From positions 2,429,501 to 2,493,500 of the forward strand of contig NZ_CP045372.1 of the NCBI RefSeq assembly GCF_009363555.1: 64,000 nt of DNA, given 5' to 3'. Each line of letters starts with the position of its first letter. The first letter of the stretch is position 1. This stretch comes from Sulfitobacter sp. THAF37 (GTDB taxonomy: Bacteria; Pseudomonadota; Alphaproteobacteria; Rhodobacterales; Rhodobacteraceae). Below, piece by piece: positions 8,667 to 17,908 of this stretch. A program made the position numbers and the translations under genes. The notes below the pieces were generated by a model. It ran no database searches, was not told the DNA's origin, and saw nothing but the letters and a program-made list of their open reading frames with translations.

Positions 8667-9505
8667 TTGACGACCCCCTGGATCGGATCGCCGCGGCGCT
8701 GGAGCGTATGGCGCCTGCGCCGCTGGCCACGCCCGATTTCGACGCGGCAGCCGCCTTTGTCTGGCACACCGGGCCGGATCGGCTGGAGCCTGTCGAAAAG
8801 GTGTCGCGCGTGGCGCTGGACCTGTTGATCGGCATCGACCGGTCGCGCGACACGCTGCTGGCGAACACCCGGCAGTTCGCCGCGGGTCTGCCGGCGAACA
8901 ACGCGCTGCTCTGGGGGGCGCGGGGCATGGGAAAATCAAGCCTTGTAAAGGCGATACACGCCGATGTTCATGCATCGCACGCGGCGCTGCGCATGGTCGA
9001 GTTGCAGCGCGAGGACCTGCCGTCGGTGGGGCGGCTGCTGAACCTGCTGCGCGGTGCGTCGCAGCGGTTCATCCTGTTCTGCGATGACCTGAGCTTTGGC
9101 CACGACGACGCCCATTACAAGTCGCTCAAGGCGGTGCTGGATGGCGGGATCGAAGGGCGGCCGGACAATGTGGTGCTCTATGCCACGTCGAACCGCCGCC
9201 ACCTGATGCCCCGTGACATGATCGAAAACGAACGGGGCAGCGCCATCAACCCGGCGGAAGCGGTGGAGGAGAAAGTCTCGCTCTCGGACCGTTTCGGTCT
9301 GTGGCTGGGGTTCCATGCCTGCGATCAGGACCAGTATCTTGCGATGATCCGGGGCTATTGCGATGCCTACGGGGTAAAGATCGACGACGAGATCCTGCGC
9401 GAAGAGGCCATCGAATGGCAGGCCACGCGCGGGTCCCGGTCAGGCCGGGTGGCGTGGCAGTACTTTACCGATCTTGCGGGGCGCAAGGGTGTTCGCGTCG
9501 GCTGA
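8663..9505 (+). CDS. DUF815-family P-loop ATPase
   Basis: A 280-residue AAA-like ATPase starting with GTG in a GTGA overlap with tatC. Walker A is GARGMGKSS (85-93) and Walker B is in RFILFCDDLSF; sensor-like TSNRRHLMPRDM and a C-terminal helical lid follow. DUF815 proteins resemble DnaC/IstB-type ATPases, but their role is not established. The four-base overlap with tatC shows translational coupling in this genome, a hint that it may serve export or membrane quality control; that is inference. Confidence 0.85.
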   Translation: MIDDPLDRIAAALERMAPAPLATPDFDAAAAFVWHTGPDRLEPVEKVSRVALDLLIGIDRSRDTLLANTRQFAAGLPANNALLWGARGMGKSSLVKAIHADVHASHAALRMVELQREDLPSVGRLLNLLRGASQRFILFCDDLSFGHDDAHYKSLKAVLDGGIEGRPDNVVLYATSNRRHLMPRDMIENERGSAINPAEAVEEKVSLSDRFGLWLGFHACDQDQYLAMIRGYCDAYGVKIDDEILREEAIEWQATRGSRSGRVAWQYFTDLAGRKGVRVG

Positions 9506-9523
9506 CCGCCTGACCGGCCGATG

Positions 9524-10552
9524 TCAGGCCGCCAGCACCTCCGCCTCGAATGCGCGCAGACAGGGGGCGGCCTTCGGCCCGTAGGTGGCCAGGTCCGGGA
9601 AAAGCTTTCTGATCTCGGCACCGGCGGCTTCGTTGACGGACTGAAGCGTCATGTCGCCCGGATACAGGCTTTCGGTCCAAAGGCCTTCGGATTGGATCAG
9701 GTGATGGGCGTCGAGCAGGATGTGATGGTACCGCACCCGTCCGCCGCTGCGCCGGTATATCCCGTCATGGCCCAGCAGGTCCTTGGCCCTGACCAGCACC
9801 TCCTCCTGCCCGAAGAAGAGCTCGGCCCGCCAGTCCTGCAGCAGAATGGCATGCTGCGGTGACACCACCAGGTCGCGATCATTGCCCAGCGTGCCTTTCG
9901 TGATCACGATGGGGGCCAGGTCACCCTGTGCAGGAACGGTGGTCGAGCTGATCCAGGAAATCGGCTGCAGGCCGCCGTCGCGGGTCAGCACCAGCTGTCC
10001 GGCCCGCAACGACTGGACGGGTACCGCGCCCTCGGCGGTTTCGATCAGCGTATCGCTGGCAAAGCAGACCACAGATCCACCGAGGCTCGTGTGCGCGATC
10101 ATATCGCTGTTGTCGACGATGCCCCCGGTCCGAAGATTCGTATCGGCAGGTGGCATGCCATCCGGGAAGACAAGGTAGAACCCGTCTTCGTTCGCGTCGT
10201 CTACGTCGTTGTCATTGTTGAGGTCCACATCAATGACCGCGACCCGCCAGGTCGTGGTGCCGTCGGTAACTGTGAACGTATAGTCATAGATGACCTGACG
10301 CGCCGTCCCACCTACGTCGGTGGTCTGTTGACCAAAGCCACCAATGCGTTCCTGGCTCGACACGATCTCGTTGGTGGGATCGCCATTGAACTGCGTCGCG
10401 CCGTCGTTTTCATCGACGACAAAGTAGGTGTCAGGCCCCGAGTATCGCCAGGTGGCGCCCGTCGGCGGCGCGAAATTGTAATTGAAAGCCGAGCCGTTGA
10501 TCGTGCTCTGGGTGCCGAAAATCGTGTTCGTGTAGCCGTAGTAGACGGGCAT
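9524..10552 (-). CDS. Hint (Hedgehog/intein) domain protein, second copy
   Basis: A 342-residue protein. The N-terminal part (about 1-160) is beta-rich with an Asp/Asn-rich stretch DVDLNNDNDVDDANEDG that could bind calcium. The Hint_2 domain starts at Cys163 (VVCFASDTLIET), then VPVQSLRAGQLVLTRDGGLQPISWI and SPQHAIL. It shares this domain, but not the N-terminal region, with the protein at 532-1545. ATG 10552 is chosen because the in-frame alternative at 10570 is TTG; neither has a strong ribosome site. Self-processing at the Cys is predicted, not shown. Confidence 0.8.
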   Translation of the reverse strand: MPVYYGYTNTIFGTQSTINGSAFNYNFAPPTGATWRYSGPDTYFVVDENDGATQFNGDPTNEIVSSQERIGGFGQQTTDVGGTARQVIYDYTFTVTDGTTTWRVAVIDVDLNNDNDVDDANEDGFYLVFPDGMPPADTNLRTGGIVDNSDMIAHTSLGGSVVCFASDTLIETAEGAVPVQSLRAGQLVLTRDGGLQPISWISSTTVPAQGDLAPIVITKGTLGNDRDLVVSPQHAILLQDWRAELFFGQEEVLVRAKDLLGHDGIYRRSGGRVRYHHILLDAHHLIQSEGLWTESLYPGDMTLQSVNEAAGAEIRKLFPDLATYGPKAAPCLRAFEAEVLAA

Positions 10553-10665
10553 CTGGGTATCCAATCGCAATTCTTCGCGTTGGATTGGTCCTAGTTCTAC
10601 AACAGGGCAGGCTTGCGACGAAAGCTTGCCATTTGAGACAAATGCAGGGCGATTTCAGGGTATTT

Positions 10666-10693
10666 TTGCCGCGCCGTGATGCCGGCGCGGCAA
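10666..10693 (-). terminator. Stem-loop downstream of the NlpD-like gene
   Basis: A perfect 10-base stem (TTGCCGCGCC / GGCGCGGCAA) with an eight-base loop lies directly after the stop of the minus-strand lipoprotein gene. On the minus strand it is not followed by a T-tract (the T-run is on the plus strand, before the stem), so it is a weak intrinsic terminator or an mRNA 3'-end stabiliser. Confidence 0.4.
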
Positions 10694-10700
10694 GGGCCTG

Positions 10701-11948
10701 TCAGTTCAGGTAGGGGGCCGGATCGACGCTGTCAAAGCCCTTGCGGACCTCGAAATGGACATAGGCGTCGTCACCGCTGCGCAACTTGGCAATCTGTTGC
10801 CCCCGGCGCACGCTGTCGCCCTTGGCGACGCTCACGCTGCTCACGTTCGCATAGACGGTCAGCAGGTTGTCCTGGTGGCGGACAACGACGATCGGAACGC
10901 CGTCGGCGCTCTTGGTGATCGCCGCGACGGTGCCGTCGTCGGCGGCCTTTACCGGCGCGCCGGGCGCGGCCTTGATGTTGATGCCCTCGTTCTTGCCCTT
11001 GGCATAGCCGCGAATGATGCTGCCCTGGACCGGCGTGGCCATCTTGGCGGTCGAGGTCTTTGCCGTCGTCTTGCCCACGTCCGCCACGGGTTCTTTCGGC
11101 TTGTCCGGTGTTGCGGCGGCGGCAGGCGGCAGCGGTTTGGCGGTGTCGTCCTGGGGCAGGGGTGTCTTGGCAGAGGGCGGCGTCGGTGTCGGGCTGCCCT
11201 GACCCGGCAGGCTGGTGCTGGGGGCAGGGGCCGCCGCCGGAGTCGCCGCCGCGGCGGGGTTGCGCTTGGGCGGGTTCTGCTGCGGCACGGGGATCAGCAG
11301 GAACTGACCTTCGCGCACCGCGAAATCGGCACCCAGCCCGTTCCATTCTGCCAGCGCCTTGACCGGGACGGAATAGAGCCGCGCCACGGTATAGGCGGTC
11401 TCGCCCCGCTCGACACGGTGGCGGATCGGCTCCTTGCCGGTCTGAACCTTCGCGGCGGGGGCCGCCGGTGCGGCGGGGGCCAGCGTCGCGGTCTGCACGC
11501 CGGGGGCCGCCGGGGCGCGGTCGATGGCATTGCCGGCAAGCGACGAAATGTCTACGGCACCCCCAGAGGCGCCCGGCGCCGGGGCGGCCGTGCCCACGCG
11601 GTTGGGCAGGGCGATGATCTCGTCCTTGCGCAGGGGCACCGCCGGGTCGATGCCGTTATAGCTGGCCAGCTGCGTCGTGCTTGCGCCGACACGCGCCGCC
11701 ACATCCGCCAGCGTGTCGCCGCGCCTGGCAACCGCAACCTGGTAATTGGGGTAAGAGATGACGCCGCGGCTGTCCGGGGTGGGCCGGTCCGCCAGCGGGG
11801 CCGTCGCCGCCTGGGCGGTGGTGAAACTGCCAAGGTTGCCGCGCAGGTCGAAGTCGAGCGGCTGCTCCGCACAGGCGCTCAGCAACACCGCGCTGGACCC
11901 GGCCAGAAGGCTCAGCCGCACGGGGCGGCACATGAATGAATGGCGCAT
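10701..11948 (-). CDS. NlpD/EnvC-like lipoprotein: two LysM domains and degenerate M23 domain
   Basis: A 415-residue outer-membrane lipoprotein with lipobox LLSAC near residue 25. LysM repeats lie at about 50-100 (ARRGDTLADVAARVGASTTQL) and 165-215 (VERGETAYTVARLYSVPVKAL), then a Pro/Ala/Lys-rich linker and a C-terminal M23 domain. The M23 metal-ligand positions are changed (NEGINIKAAPG for HxGxD; YVHFEVR for HLHFEVR), as in E. coli NlpD, which activates amidases rather than cutting peptidoglycan. ATG 11948 is favoured by GAGG eight bases upstream; ATG 11954 is close. The pcm-surE neighbourhood is the classical one for nlpD. Confidence 0.85.
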   Translation of the reverse strand: MRHSFMCRPVRLSLLAGSSAVLLSACAEQPLDFDLRGNLGSFTTAQAATAPLADRPTPDSRGVISYPNYQVAVARRGDTLADVAARVGASTTQLASYNGIDPAVPLRKDEIIALPNRVGTAAPAPGASGGAVDISSLAGNAIDRAPAAPGVQTATLAPAAPAAPAAKVQTGKEPIRHRVERGETAYTVARLYSVPVKALAEWNGLGADFAVREGQFLLIPVPQQNPPKRNPAAAATPAAAPAPSTSLPGQGSPTPTPPSAKTPLPQDDTAKPLPPAAAATPDKPKEPVADVGKTTAKTSTAKMATPVQGSIIRGYAKGKNEGINIKAAPGAPVKAADDGTVAAITKSADGVPIVVVRHQDNLLTVYANVSSVSVAKGDSVRRGQQIAKLRSGDDAYVHFEVRKGFDSVDPAPYLN

Positions 11949-12010
11949 CTGCATGTCCTCATCTGTCCTCCCCCGTGTCAATCCGGGGATTTGAGCCGCT
12001 TATAGCTCAA

Positions 12011-12667
12011 TTATGTGTCTTTGCCCAACCCTTCGAGCAGCGGAACGAAGCGAACGGCGCGCATTTCATCGTATTCAAGCCCTTGAGCGGTTTTCCGCAC
12101 ACGGATCAGGTGCTGCACCGCATCCGATTGCCCGACCGGCAGGACCATGATGCCGCCCTCCTTCAACTGCGCCAGCAGGGGGCTGGGCGGGTCCTCGGCG
12201 GCGGCGGTCACGATGATGCGGTCGAAAGGCGCCTGCTCGGTCAACCCGAAACTGCCGTCCGCGGTGATCGCGGTGATGTTGTTCAGATCCATCTGCTCGA
12301 ATATCGTCCGCGCCTCCTGCACCAGTCGCCGGTGCCGGTCGATGGTGTAGACCCGGCGCGCCAGCTTGCTGAGAACGGCCGCCTGATAGCCCGACCCGGT
12401 CCCGATCTCCAGCACCTTGTCACGCGGCGAGACCTCAAGCGCCTGCGTCATCAGACCCACGACCGACGGCTGGCTGATGGTCTGGCCGCAGGCGATGGGC
12501 AGCGGCATGTCCTCATAGGCGCGCTGCGCGAAAAGCCCCCGGATAAACGGGCCGCGATCAACCATTTCCATCGCGTTCAAGACGCGGTTGTCGGTGACAC
12601 CCTTGGAGCGCAGCGCATAAAGGAACTGCATCTTGCGTTCTGCATCTGACAGCTCCTCGTCGGTCAC
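12011..12667 (-). CDS. pcm: Protein-L-isoaspartate O-methyltransferase
   Basis: A 218-residue methyltransferase that repairs isoaspartyl residues in aged proteins. The SAM-binding motif [16 protein letters not shown] and the post-motif VYTIDRH are present, as is the family signature [18 protein letters not shown] near residue 50. It starts with GTG in a four-base overlap with the end of surE (GTGA), so the two are translationally coupled, as in many proteobacteria. Length and motifs are complete. Confidence 0.95.
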   Translation of the reverse strand: MTDEELSDAERKMQFLYALRSKGVTDNRVLNAMEMVDRGPFIRGLFAQRAYEDMPLPIACGQTISQPSVVGLMTQALEVSPRDKVLEIGTGSGYQAAVLSKLARRVYTIDRHRRLVQEARTIFEQMDLNNITAITADGSFGLTEQAPFDRIIVTAAAEDPPSPLLAQLKEGGIMVLPVGQSDAVQHLIRVRKTAQGLEYDEMRAVRFVPLLEGLGKDT

Positions 12668-13449
12668 GTGTCGATGCCTGTCAGCTTCGCCAGGACCTCA
12701 TGCGCGGTCAGATCGGCGCGCATCGGCGTGACCGAGACATATCCCTCCAGATTGACCGCGGCATCGCTGCCGGGCGCCGCCTTGACCCGCTGGTCGCCGC
12801 CCTTGATCCAGGAAAACCGCCGTCCGGAGGGGGATGTATGCGGCTCTGTCCCATGCACGACGCCCGGACGCCGCCCCTGCGGGGCAATCCGCGTGCCCTT
12901 GACCGCGCTGGCCGAGACGGGGGGGAAATTCACGTTGAAAAACAGCGAATAGGCGCCGTCGTCCCGAGGCGTGGCATCCAGGATGCGGCGGACCACCTCC
13001 ACCCCGTGCACCTCCGCCGCTTCGAAAGGGTTTTCAAGCTCGCGGTTTTCAGGCCCGTAGTACTGCGACAGTGCAATGGCGGGGAAACCCTGCAGCGCCG
13101 CTTCCATTGCGCCGCCGATGGTGCCGGAATACAGCGTATTCTCGGCCGAATTGTTGCCCCGGTTCACCCCGGACAACACCAGATCGGGCTGCGCGTCCTT
13201 CAGCACATCGTGCACCCCGATCAGCACGCAATCGGCGGGCGACCCTTCGGCAGCATAGCGGCGCGGGCCCAGCTTGCTGATCATCGTGGGTTTCACGTAG
13301 TTGATGCAGTGCCCCACGCCGGATTGTTCGAATGCGGGGGCGACGGTCCAGACCTCGCCGTCGGGGCCGGCGATTTCCGCCGCGATGCGGGCCAGAACCG
13401 CCAGACCGGGTGCGTCGATGCCGTCGTCGTTGGTGATGAGAATGCGCAT
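12664..13449 (-). CDS. surE: 5'/3'-nucleotidase SurE
   Basis: A 261-residue stationary-phase survival nucleotidase. The N-terminal metal site [15 protein letters not shown] and the [25 protein letters not shown] block are complete, so it should hydrolyse nucleoside 5' and 3' monophosphates. ATG 13449 is selected because the family begins exactly at [10 protein letters not shown]; longer in-frame extensions are not family-like. It is the first gene of surE-pcm, with the NlpD-like gene downstream in the same direction. Confidence 0.95.
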   Translation of the reverse strand: MRILITNDDGIDAPGLAVLARIAAEIAGPDGEVWTVAPAFEQSGVGHCINYVKPTMISKLGPRRYAAEGSPADCVLIGVHDVLKDAQPDLVLSGVNRGNNSAENTLYSGTIGGAMEAALQGFPAIALSQYYGPENRELENPFEAAEVHGVEVVRRILDATPRDDGAYSLFFNVNFPPVSASAVKGTRIAPQGRRPGVVHGTEPHTSPSGRRFSWIKGGDQRVKAAPGSDAAVNLEGYVSVTPMRADLTAHEVLAKLTGIDT

Positions 13450-13531
13450 GAAAAAGCCTCTTTTGCCCTTGATAGGGGAGGCTCGTGCAGGCGGCAAGGA
13501 CAGGTCAGGAATATTGCCCGACGAGCCCGGT

Positions 13532-14176
13532 TCAGAGTTGCGCGATTACCGCAGCAGCCTGCTCATGGGGGTCGGCCAGCGCCTCGCGGTCCTCACCCGG
13601 AAAAAACCGCGCACGGGTCGCCGTCGGCATCGGCTGGGGCGTGAGCACCTGAACCTTCGGCCCGATCTTGGCGGTTTCTGCCGCCCAGGACCGCGCCAGC
13701 GCGATCTGCGCGGCCTTGGTGGCCCCATAGGCGCCAAAGAATTTTTCCCCCGCGCGGGGGTCGTCGAAAAAGACCGCCTGTCCCGCTTGGCCCAGCAGCG
13801 GCGAGACATAGGTGATCAGCGTGGCGGTGGCGGTGACGTTGCAGGCGACGGATTTTGCCATGTCCTTGGTGTCCACATGATCCGCCGGGGCGAGCGGGGC
13901 GGCATGGATCGCCGTGTGCAGCCACAGGTCGAGACCGCCCCACCGGTCGTGGATGCCCCGGCAAAGGACAGCCATCGCGTCGGGCGTGGTCACATCCATC
14001 GGTGCGAGCGTGGCGGCGCCGCCCTTTGACTGGATGCGGTCGTCCAGCTCTTCCAGCGCGCCGGTGGTGCGGCCCACGGCGATGATGTGATGGCTGGCGC
14101 AAAGCGCCTCTGCCAGCGCGGCACCCAGGCCGCGCGAAGCGCCGGTGATCAATGCGGTCTTTGTCATGCGGGCCAT
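13532..14176 (-). CDS. Short-chain dehydrogenase/reductase
   Basis: A 214-residue SDR. The cofactor motif [15 protein letters not shown] and the active-site [14 protein letters not shown] (Tyr-x3-Lys) are intact, so it should be an active NAD(P)-dependent oxidoreductase. It is shorter than classical SDRs because the substrate-binding C-terminus is brief. The start is ATG 14176 (AAGG close upstream) or ATG 14167. It is adjacent to, but 82 bases away from, surE. The substrate cannot be told from sequence. Confidence 0.88.
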   Translation of the reverse strand: MARMTKTALITGASRGLGAALAEALCASHHIIAVGRTTGALEELDDRIQSKGGAATLAPMDVTTPDAMAVLCRGIHDRWGGLDLWLHTAIHAAPLAPADHVDTKDMAKSVACNVTATATLITYVSPLLGQAGQAVFFDDPRAGEKFFGAYGATKAAQIALARSWAAETAKIGPKVQVLTPQPMPTATRARFFPGEDREALADPHEQAAAVIAQL

Positions 14177-14210
14177 GTGCCTTGATGCAGGCGCGCCGTC
14201 AATAGGCCGC

Positions 14211-14477
14211 TCAGCCGCGCGGCAGTTTGAGGGCCTTGGCCCGGCCCCGCACGTTGAGCACCAGCTGGTCCTGCCCGATCGCGGCGACCGTGCCGCCCGC
14301 GACCTTGTCGCCGATGCCCACGCGCGCGATCCGCCCGTTGCGCGTGCGAACCAGCGCGCCGGGTGCCGCGTCGCTGCCGAAGATTCCGATCAGCGCCGTG
14401 CGGTCCAGACGGGCCTCTGACGTGGCAAGGTCGGCCACATTGCGGGGGGTGGGTTGTTGGGGTTCGGTATCGCTCAT
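14211..14477 (-). CDS. Small conserved protein, GspC/PulC-like pattern
   Basis: An 88-residue protein with polar N-terminus and then ALIGIFGSDAAPGALVRTRNGRIARVGIGDKVAGGTVAAIGQDQLVLNVRGRAKALKLP. This resembles the small beta-rich homology region of type II secretion C proteins, where a short domain reads out residues after a GVF pattern. It has no signal or membrane segment, so a T2SS role is doubtful. The protein is typical of roseobacter gene content, but its function is unknown to me. Confidence 0.65.
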   Translation of the reverse strand: MSDTEPQQPTPRNVADLATSEARLDRTALIGIFGSDAAPGALVRTRNGRIARVGIGDKVAGGTVAAIGQDQLVLNVRGRAKALKLPRG

Positions 14478-14604
14478 TTTTCGCCTCTTCGCGTCTTGCG
14501 CGGGTTGCCGATTCTAGGTCAGGCGGTCAGCTAACAAGGCTCCGGGGCAGTCTGAAGGGGGGCGCTGACGGATCAGCCAAGCCTTGCCGAAGACTGGGCA
14601 GTCT

Positions 14605-15027
14605 TTAGCTGACAGGACGCAGCCCCCGCTGCGACAGATGGTAGCAAAAGGTCATCTGCGACAGGTGCGCAATGGCCTGATCGGGCAAAGGGCGCGTCAG
14701 GTCGAGCCTGATCTGTCGACGGTTGTCGTTTGCGCCGATGTCGGGGTAGATCTCGGCCATTCTGGCGGCCAAGTCGGTCTTGCAGTCGACAAAAAGGCTG
14801 ATCCGGTCGGGATCGTCCGGCGTCCAGCCCATCCGCAGGGTGCTGCCGGTGCGCGGCGCGCGGGGGCGCCAGGCGGGCTGCCCCCACTTCAGGCTTTCCT
14901 CCAGCGGACCGATGCCTGTCTGCTCAGCCGTGGCATGAAACACCGCCCGACATGCCCACAGCGCATCACGCGCGGGCAGGGGCCAGCTCTGGACAGCCGA
15001 AAGGAACGGGGCGGGGGTTTGCTGCAT
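14605..15027 (-). CDS. DUF1801-domain protein
   Basis: A 140-residue protein with the DUF1801 (YdhG-like) pattern: FLSAVQSWPLPARDALWACRAVF, ESLKWGQPAW and a C-terminal hydrophobic strand. The family is small and cytoplasmic, sometimes called iron-chaperone-like (frataxin-fold), but its role is uncertain. ATG 15027 is preferred over 15051 because AAGGG lies five bases before it. It sits downstream of purF with a 43-base gap. Confidence 0.75.
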   Translation of the reverse strand: MQQTPAPFLSAVQSWPLPARDALWACRAVFHATAEQTGIGPLEESLKWGQPAWRPRAPRTGSTLRMGWTPDDPDRISLFVDCKTDLAARMAEIYPDIGANDNRRQIRLDLTRPLPDQAIAHLSQMTFCYHLSQRGLRPVS

Positions 15028-15070
15028 CGAACCCTTATCGCAGGCCTTCATGACAGAAAGCGGCAGCAGA

Positions 15071-16555
15071 CTATTCGGCTGCCGTCTTCATCTTGAAGCC
15101 CTCGTTGACCTTGTCCGCAGGGGTCACGGGATATTCACCCGAAAAACAGGCGTCGCAGTACTGCGGGCACTTGGAGTCGCGGCCATTGGCCTCGCCCACG
15201 GCGCGGTAGAGACCGTCGAGCGAGATGAACTTGAGGCTGTCGACCTGCAGATGATCGCGCATCTCGTCCTCTGACATGGTCGCTGCCAGCAGCTTTTCGC
15301 GCTGGGGCGTATCCACACCGTAGAAACACGGCCACGCCGTCGGCGGCGAAGCGATCCGGAAGTGGACCTCCGCCGCGCCGGCGTCCAGGATCATCTCCTT
15401 GATCTTGCGGCTGGTGGTGCCGCGCACAACGCTGTCGTCCACCAGAATCACCCGCTTGCCCTTGATCAGCGCGCGGTTCACGTTGAGCTTCAGGCGCACA
15501 CCCATGTTGCGGATCTGCTCGGTCGGTTCGATAAAGGTGCGGCCCATGTATTGGTTGCGGATGATCCCCATGGCGTAGGGAATGCCCGATTCGAGGCTGT
15601 AGCCGATGGCGGCGGGGGTGCCGCTGTCAGGCACGGGGCAGACCAGGTCGGCGTCGACCGGGCTTTCCTTGGCCAGTTCGCGGCCGATGTTCTCGCGGGT
15701 CTCATACACGCTGCGCCCGCCCAGGATGCTGTCGGGGCGGCTGAAATAGACATGTTCGAAGATGCAGAAGCGCGAGGGCTGGCGGCGGAAGGGGAAATGG
15801 CTTTCGACCCCGCCGGAGGTGATGACGACCATCTCGCCCGGTTCGATCTCGCGCACGAACTCGGCGCCGATGATGTCCAGCGCGCAGGTCTCCGAGCTGA
15901 GCGCCCAGCCGTCGCCCACCTTTCCCAGCACCAAGGGGCGCACGCCCAGCGGGTCGCGCACGCCGATCAGCTTGGTGCGAGTCATGGCGACAACGGAAAA
16001 GGCCCCCTCGACCCGGCGCAGGGCGTCTTCCATGCGTTCGGGAACATTGCGTTGCAGCGACCGCGCCATCAGGTGAATGATGCATTCGCTGTCCGACGAA
16101 GACTGGAAGATCGAGCCGCGTTCGATCAGTTCGCGGCGCAGGGCGTTGGCGTTGGTGATGTTGCCGTTATGCGCAATGGCGGCACCGCCCATGGCGAATT
16201 CACCAAAGAACGGCTGCACATCGCGGATCGCGGTCTGCCCCTTGGAGCCGGTGGTGGAATAGCGCACATGCCCGATGGCCAGTTCACCCGGCAGGGTTTC
16301 CATCACCGATTGGCTGGTGAAATTGTCGCGGACGTAGCCAAAGCGACGGGCGGACTGGAACCCCGCCTCGGGGTGGTAGGACACGATCCCGCCCGCCTCC
16401 TGACCCCGGTGTTGCAGGGCGTGCAGGCCAAGCGCCACGAAATTCGCGGCGTCGGCGACGCCGACCACCCCGAAGACCCCGCATTCTTCCTTCAGTTTGT
16501 CGTCGTTGTCACCGTCCCTCAGATAGGAGGTGTCAAAGGGATGTGCAGGGGGCAT
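15071..16555 (-). CDS. purF: Amidophosphoribosyltransferase
   Basis: A 494-residue enzyme for the first committed step of purine synthesis (PRPP + glutamine to phosphoribosylamine). The class II glutaminase domain starts at EECGVFGVVG, where the Cys becomes the N-terminal nucleophile after processing or with a short propeptide; ALQHRGQEAGGI follows. The PRPP loop VILVDDSVVRGTTSRKI is intact. ATG 16555 is chosen as the conserved MPPAHPFD start; a GTG at 16579 with GGAG nine bases upstream is an alternative that adds eight residues. cvpA and radA lie upstream. Confidence 0.95.
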   Translation of the reverse strand: MPPAHPFDTSYLRDGDNDDKLKEECGVFGVVGVADAANFVALGLHALQHRGQEAGGIVSYHPEAGFQSARRFGYVRDNFTSQSVMETLPGELAIGHVRYSTTGSKGQTAIRDVQPFFGEFAMGGAAIAHNGNITNANALRRELIERGSIFQSSSDSECIIHLMARSLQRNVPERMEDALRRVEGAFSVVAMTRTKLIGVRDPLGVRPLVLGKVGDGWALSSETCALDIIGAEFVREIEPGEMVVITSGGVESHFPFRRQPSRFCIFEHVYFSRPDSILGGRSVYETRENIGRELAKESPVDADLVCPVPDSGTPAAIGYSLESGIPYAMGIIRNQYMGRTFIEPTEQIRNMGVRLKLNVNRALIKGKRVILVDDSVVRGTTSRKIKEMILDAGAAEVHFRIASPPTAWPCFYGVDTPQREKLLAATMSEDEMRDHLQVDSLKFISLDGLYRAVGEANGRDSKCPQYCDACFSGEYPVTPADKVNEGFKMKTAAE

Positions 16556-16713
16556 GATCTTGGAAGTGGGCTTTGTCACGGCGGGCAGCTCCGAATCCGG
16601 TTTGGCTTGGTGCCTATGTAGGGCTCTTGCCCGCCAGTGTCACCCCGCAGCCCGCCTGCAGGCGCGGATTGTTTCGAACGTGTGACAGCCGCCGCCCGAG
16701 GCGATGCGCGGCG

Positions 16714-17841
16714 TCAGGCCGGATGGTGCAGGGGCGCGCCGGAAGCGGGGCCGCCTGCGAGGGGCGCACGCGGCGCGCCGGGAAGATCGCCTTGCGTCGC
16801 AACCCGGCCAGGAAGCGAAAAGCTGATCATGGCGCCGCCGGTGGTCTCGGAATTGCGGGCGGTGATGGTGCCGCCGCGCGCCTGAATGATACGCCTGACG
16901 CCGAACAGCCCGTAACCGCCATCGACGCGGAAGCTGCTGCCGTTCATCAGCCTGAGCGCGGCCTCGGAAAAGCCTTTTCCGTTGTCTTCCAGGGTGATGG
17001 CGATCATCCCGTCGGGGCGTTCGGCAACCGAAATGTCCAGCATCATGGCGGCCCGGCCCGCGTGTTTCACCGCGTTTTCGATCAGGTTGCGCAGCGCGAT
17101 ATGCAGCGCCGTCTTGTCCGTCATCAAGGTGCTGGGCGTGACTGTCACGTGATGCCGTTCCGCCGGGTCCAGAATGTCGCAGATCAGGCAGGTCATTTCC
17201 GACAGATCGCACAGCGCCTCGGTCTTTTCCGCATCGACCGACTGCGCATGCGACAGGATGTCGTCGATCAGCTTCATCGTCTTGTCGGCGATGCCGTCCA
17301 TCATGTCGATCATCGCCAGTTTGCCATCGCCGTGGTCGACAAAGTCCTCCTTGAGCACCTCTGCCAGCATGGTCACGTTGCGCATCGGCGCGCGCAGGTC
17401 GTGCGCCGCCATGGCCACGAATTGCTCCATCTCGGAGGCGGCGGTGTGGTAGCTCACCTGCGCCTCGCGCGCGCGGGCCTGTTCCGTGACATCGAGCGAC
17501 GTGCCGTAGAGGCGCGCGACCCGCCCCCGCACATCCCGTTCGGGCGACAGGGTGGTGCGCACCTTGCGCACTTCGCCCGCCAGCGGAAGCTGCAATTCGT
17601 AAGTCAGCGCCTCGCCGCTTTCGGCGACCTGGCAATGCCGCGCAAGCGCGGTGCGGCCATAGGCGGTGTCATAGACTTCTGCCGCGGTGCGGCCCAGGTA
17701 ATCGGCCAAGGGGCGGCCGCTGATCGCGCGGGCGCAGGCATTGAAGGCGCGATAGACCGGCAGGCCGCGACCGTCGATCTCAAGAACGAACAGCGGCGTG
17801 GCGATATGGTCGAGATGTGAAAATGGATCGGTATCGGACAT
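16714..17841 (-). CDS. Soluble PAS-domain sensor histidine kinase
   Basis: A 375-residue cytoplasmic kinase with no membrane segment. Residues about 8-120 form a PAS/PAC domain (LYGTSLDVTEQAR at its end). The HisKA phospho-acceptor is His147 in AMAAHDLRAPMRN, the N box is LRNLIENAVKHA, G1 is LEDNGKGFSE and G2 is GYGLFGVRRII. The C-terminal 30 residues are a Pro/Ala-rich tail. There is no adjacent response regulator, so it must act on a distant partner. The insertion between cvpA and purF is unusual in general, though perhaps lineage-typical. Confidence 0.9.
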   Translation of the reverse strand: MSDTDPFSHLDHIATPLFVLEIDGRGLPVYRAFNACARAISGRPLADYLGRTAAEVYDTAYGRTALARHCQVAESGEALTYELQLPLAGEVRKVRTTLSPERDVRGRVARLYGTSLDVTEQARAREAQVSYHTAASEMEQFVAMAAHDLRAPMRNVTMLAEVLKEDFVDHGDGKLAMIDMMDGIADKTMKLIDDILSHAQSVDAEKTEALCDLSEMTCLICDILDPAERHHVTVTPSTLMTDKTALHIALRNLIENAVKHAGRAAMMLDISVAERPDGMIAITLEDNGKGFSEAALRLMNGSSFRVDGGYGLFGVRRIIQARGGTITARNSETTGGAMISFSLPGRVATQGDLPGAPRAPLAGGPASGAPLHHPA

Positions 17842-17908
17842 GCTACGGCTCCCTGATGGGGGAAAGCTACAGCCGCCGCTCTAACAAATTCCTAATGCCC
17901 GCCACGCC

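Noticed and set aside
14526..14613. Inverted GTCAGCTAA / TTAGCTGAC pair with nearby AGACTG and CAAGGCT repeats between two minus-strand genes
   Set aside because: The nine-base arms are 70 bases apart and one arm includes the stop codon of the DUF1801 gene; too little to call an element or terminator.
16640..17635. Long 331-codon minus-strand frame overlapping the histidine kinase
   Set aside because: It is an Arg/Gly/Ala-rich shadow of the kinase gene with no motifs; the kinase frame has complete H, N and G boxes.
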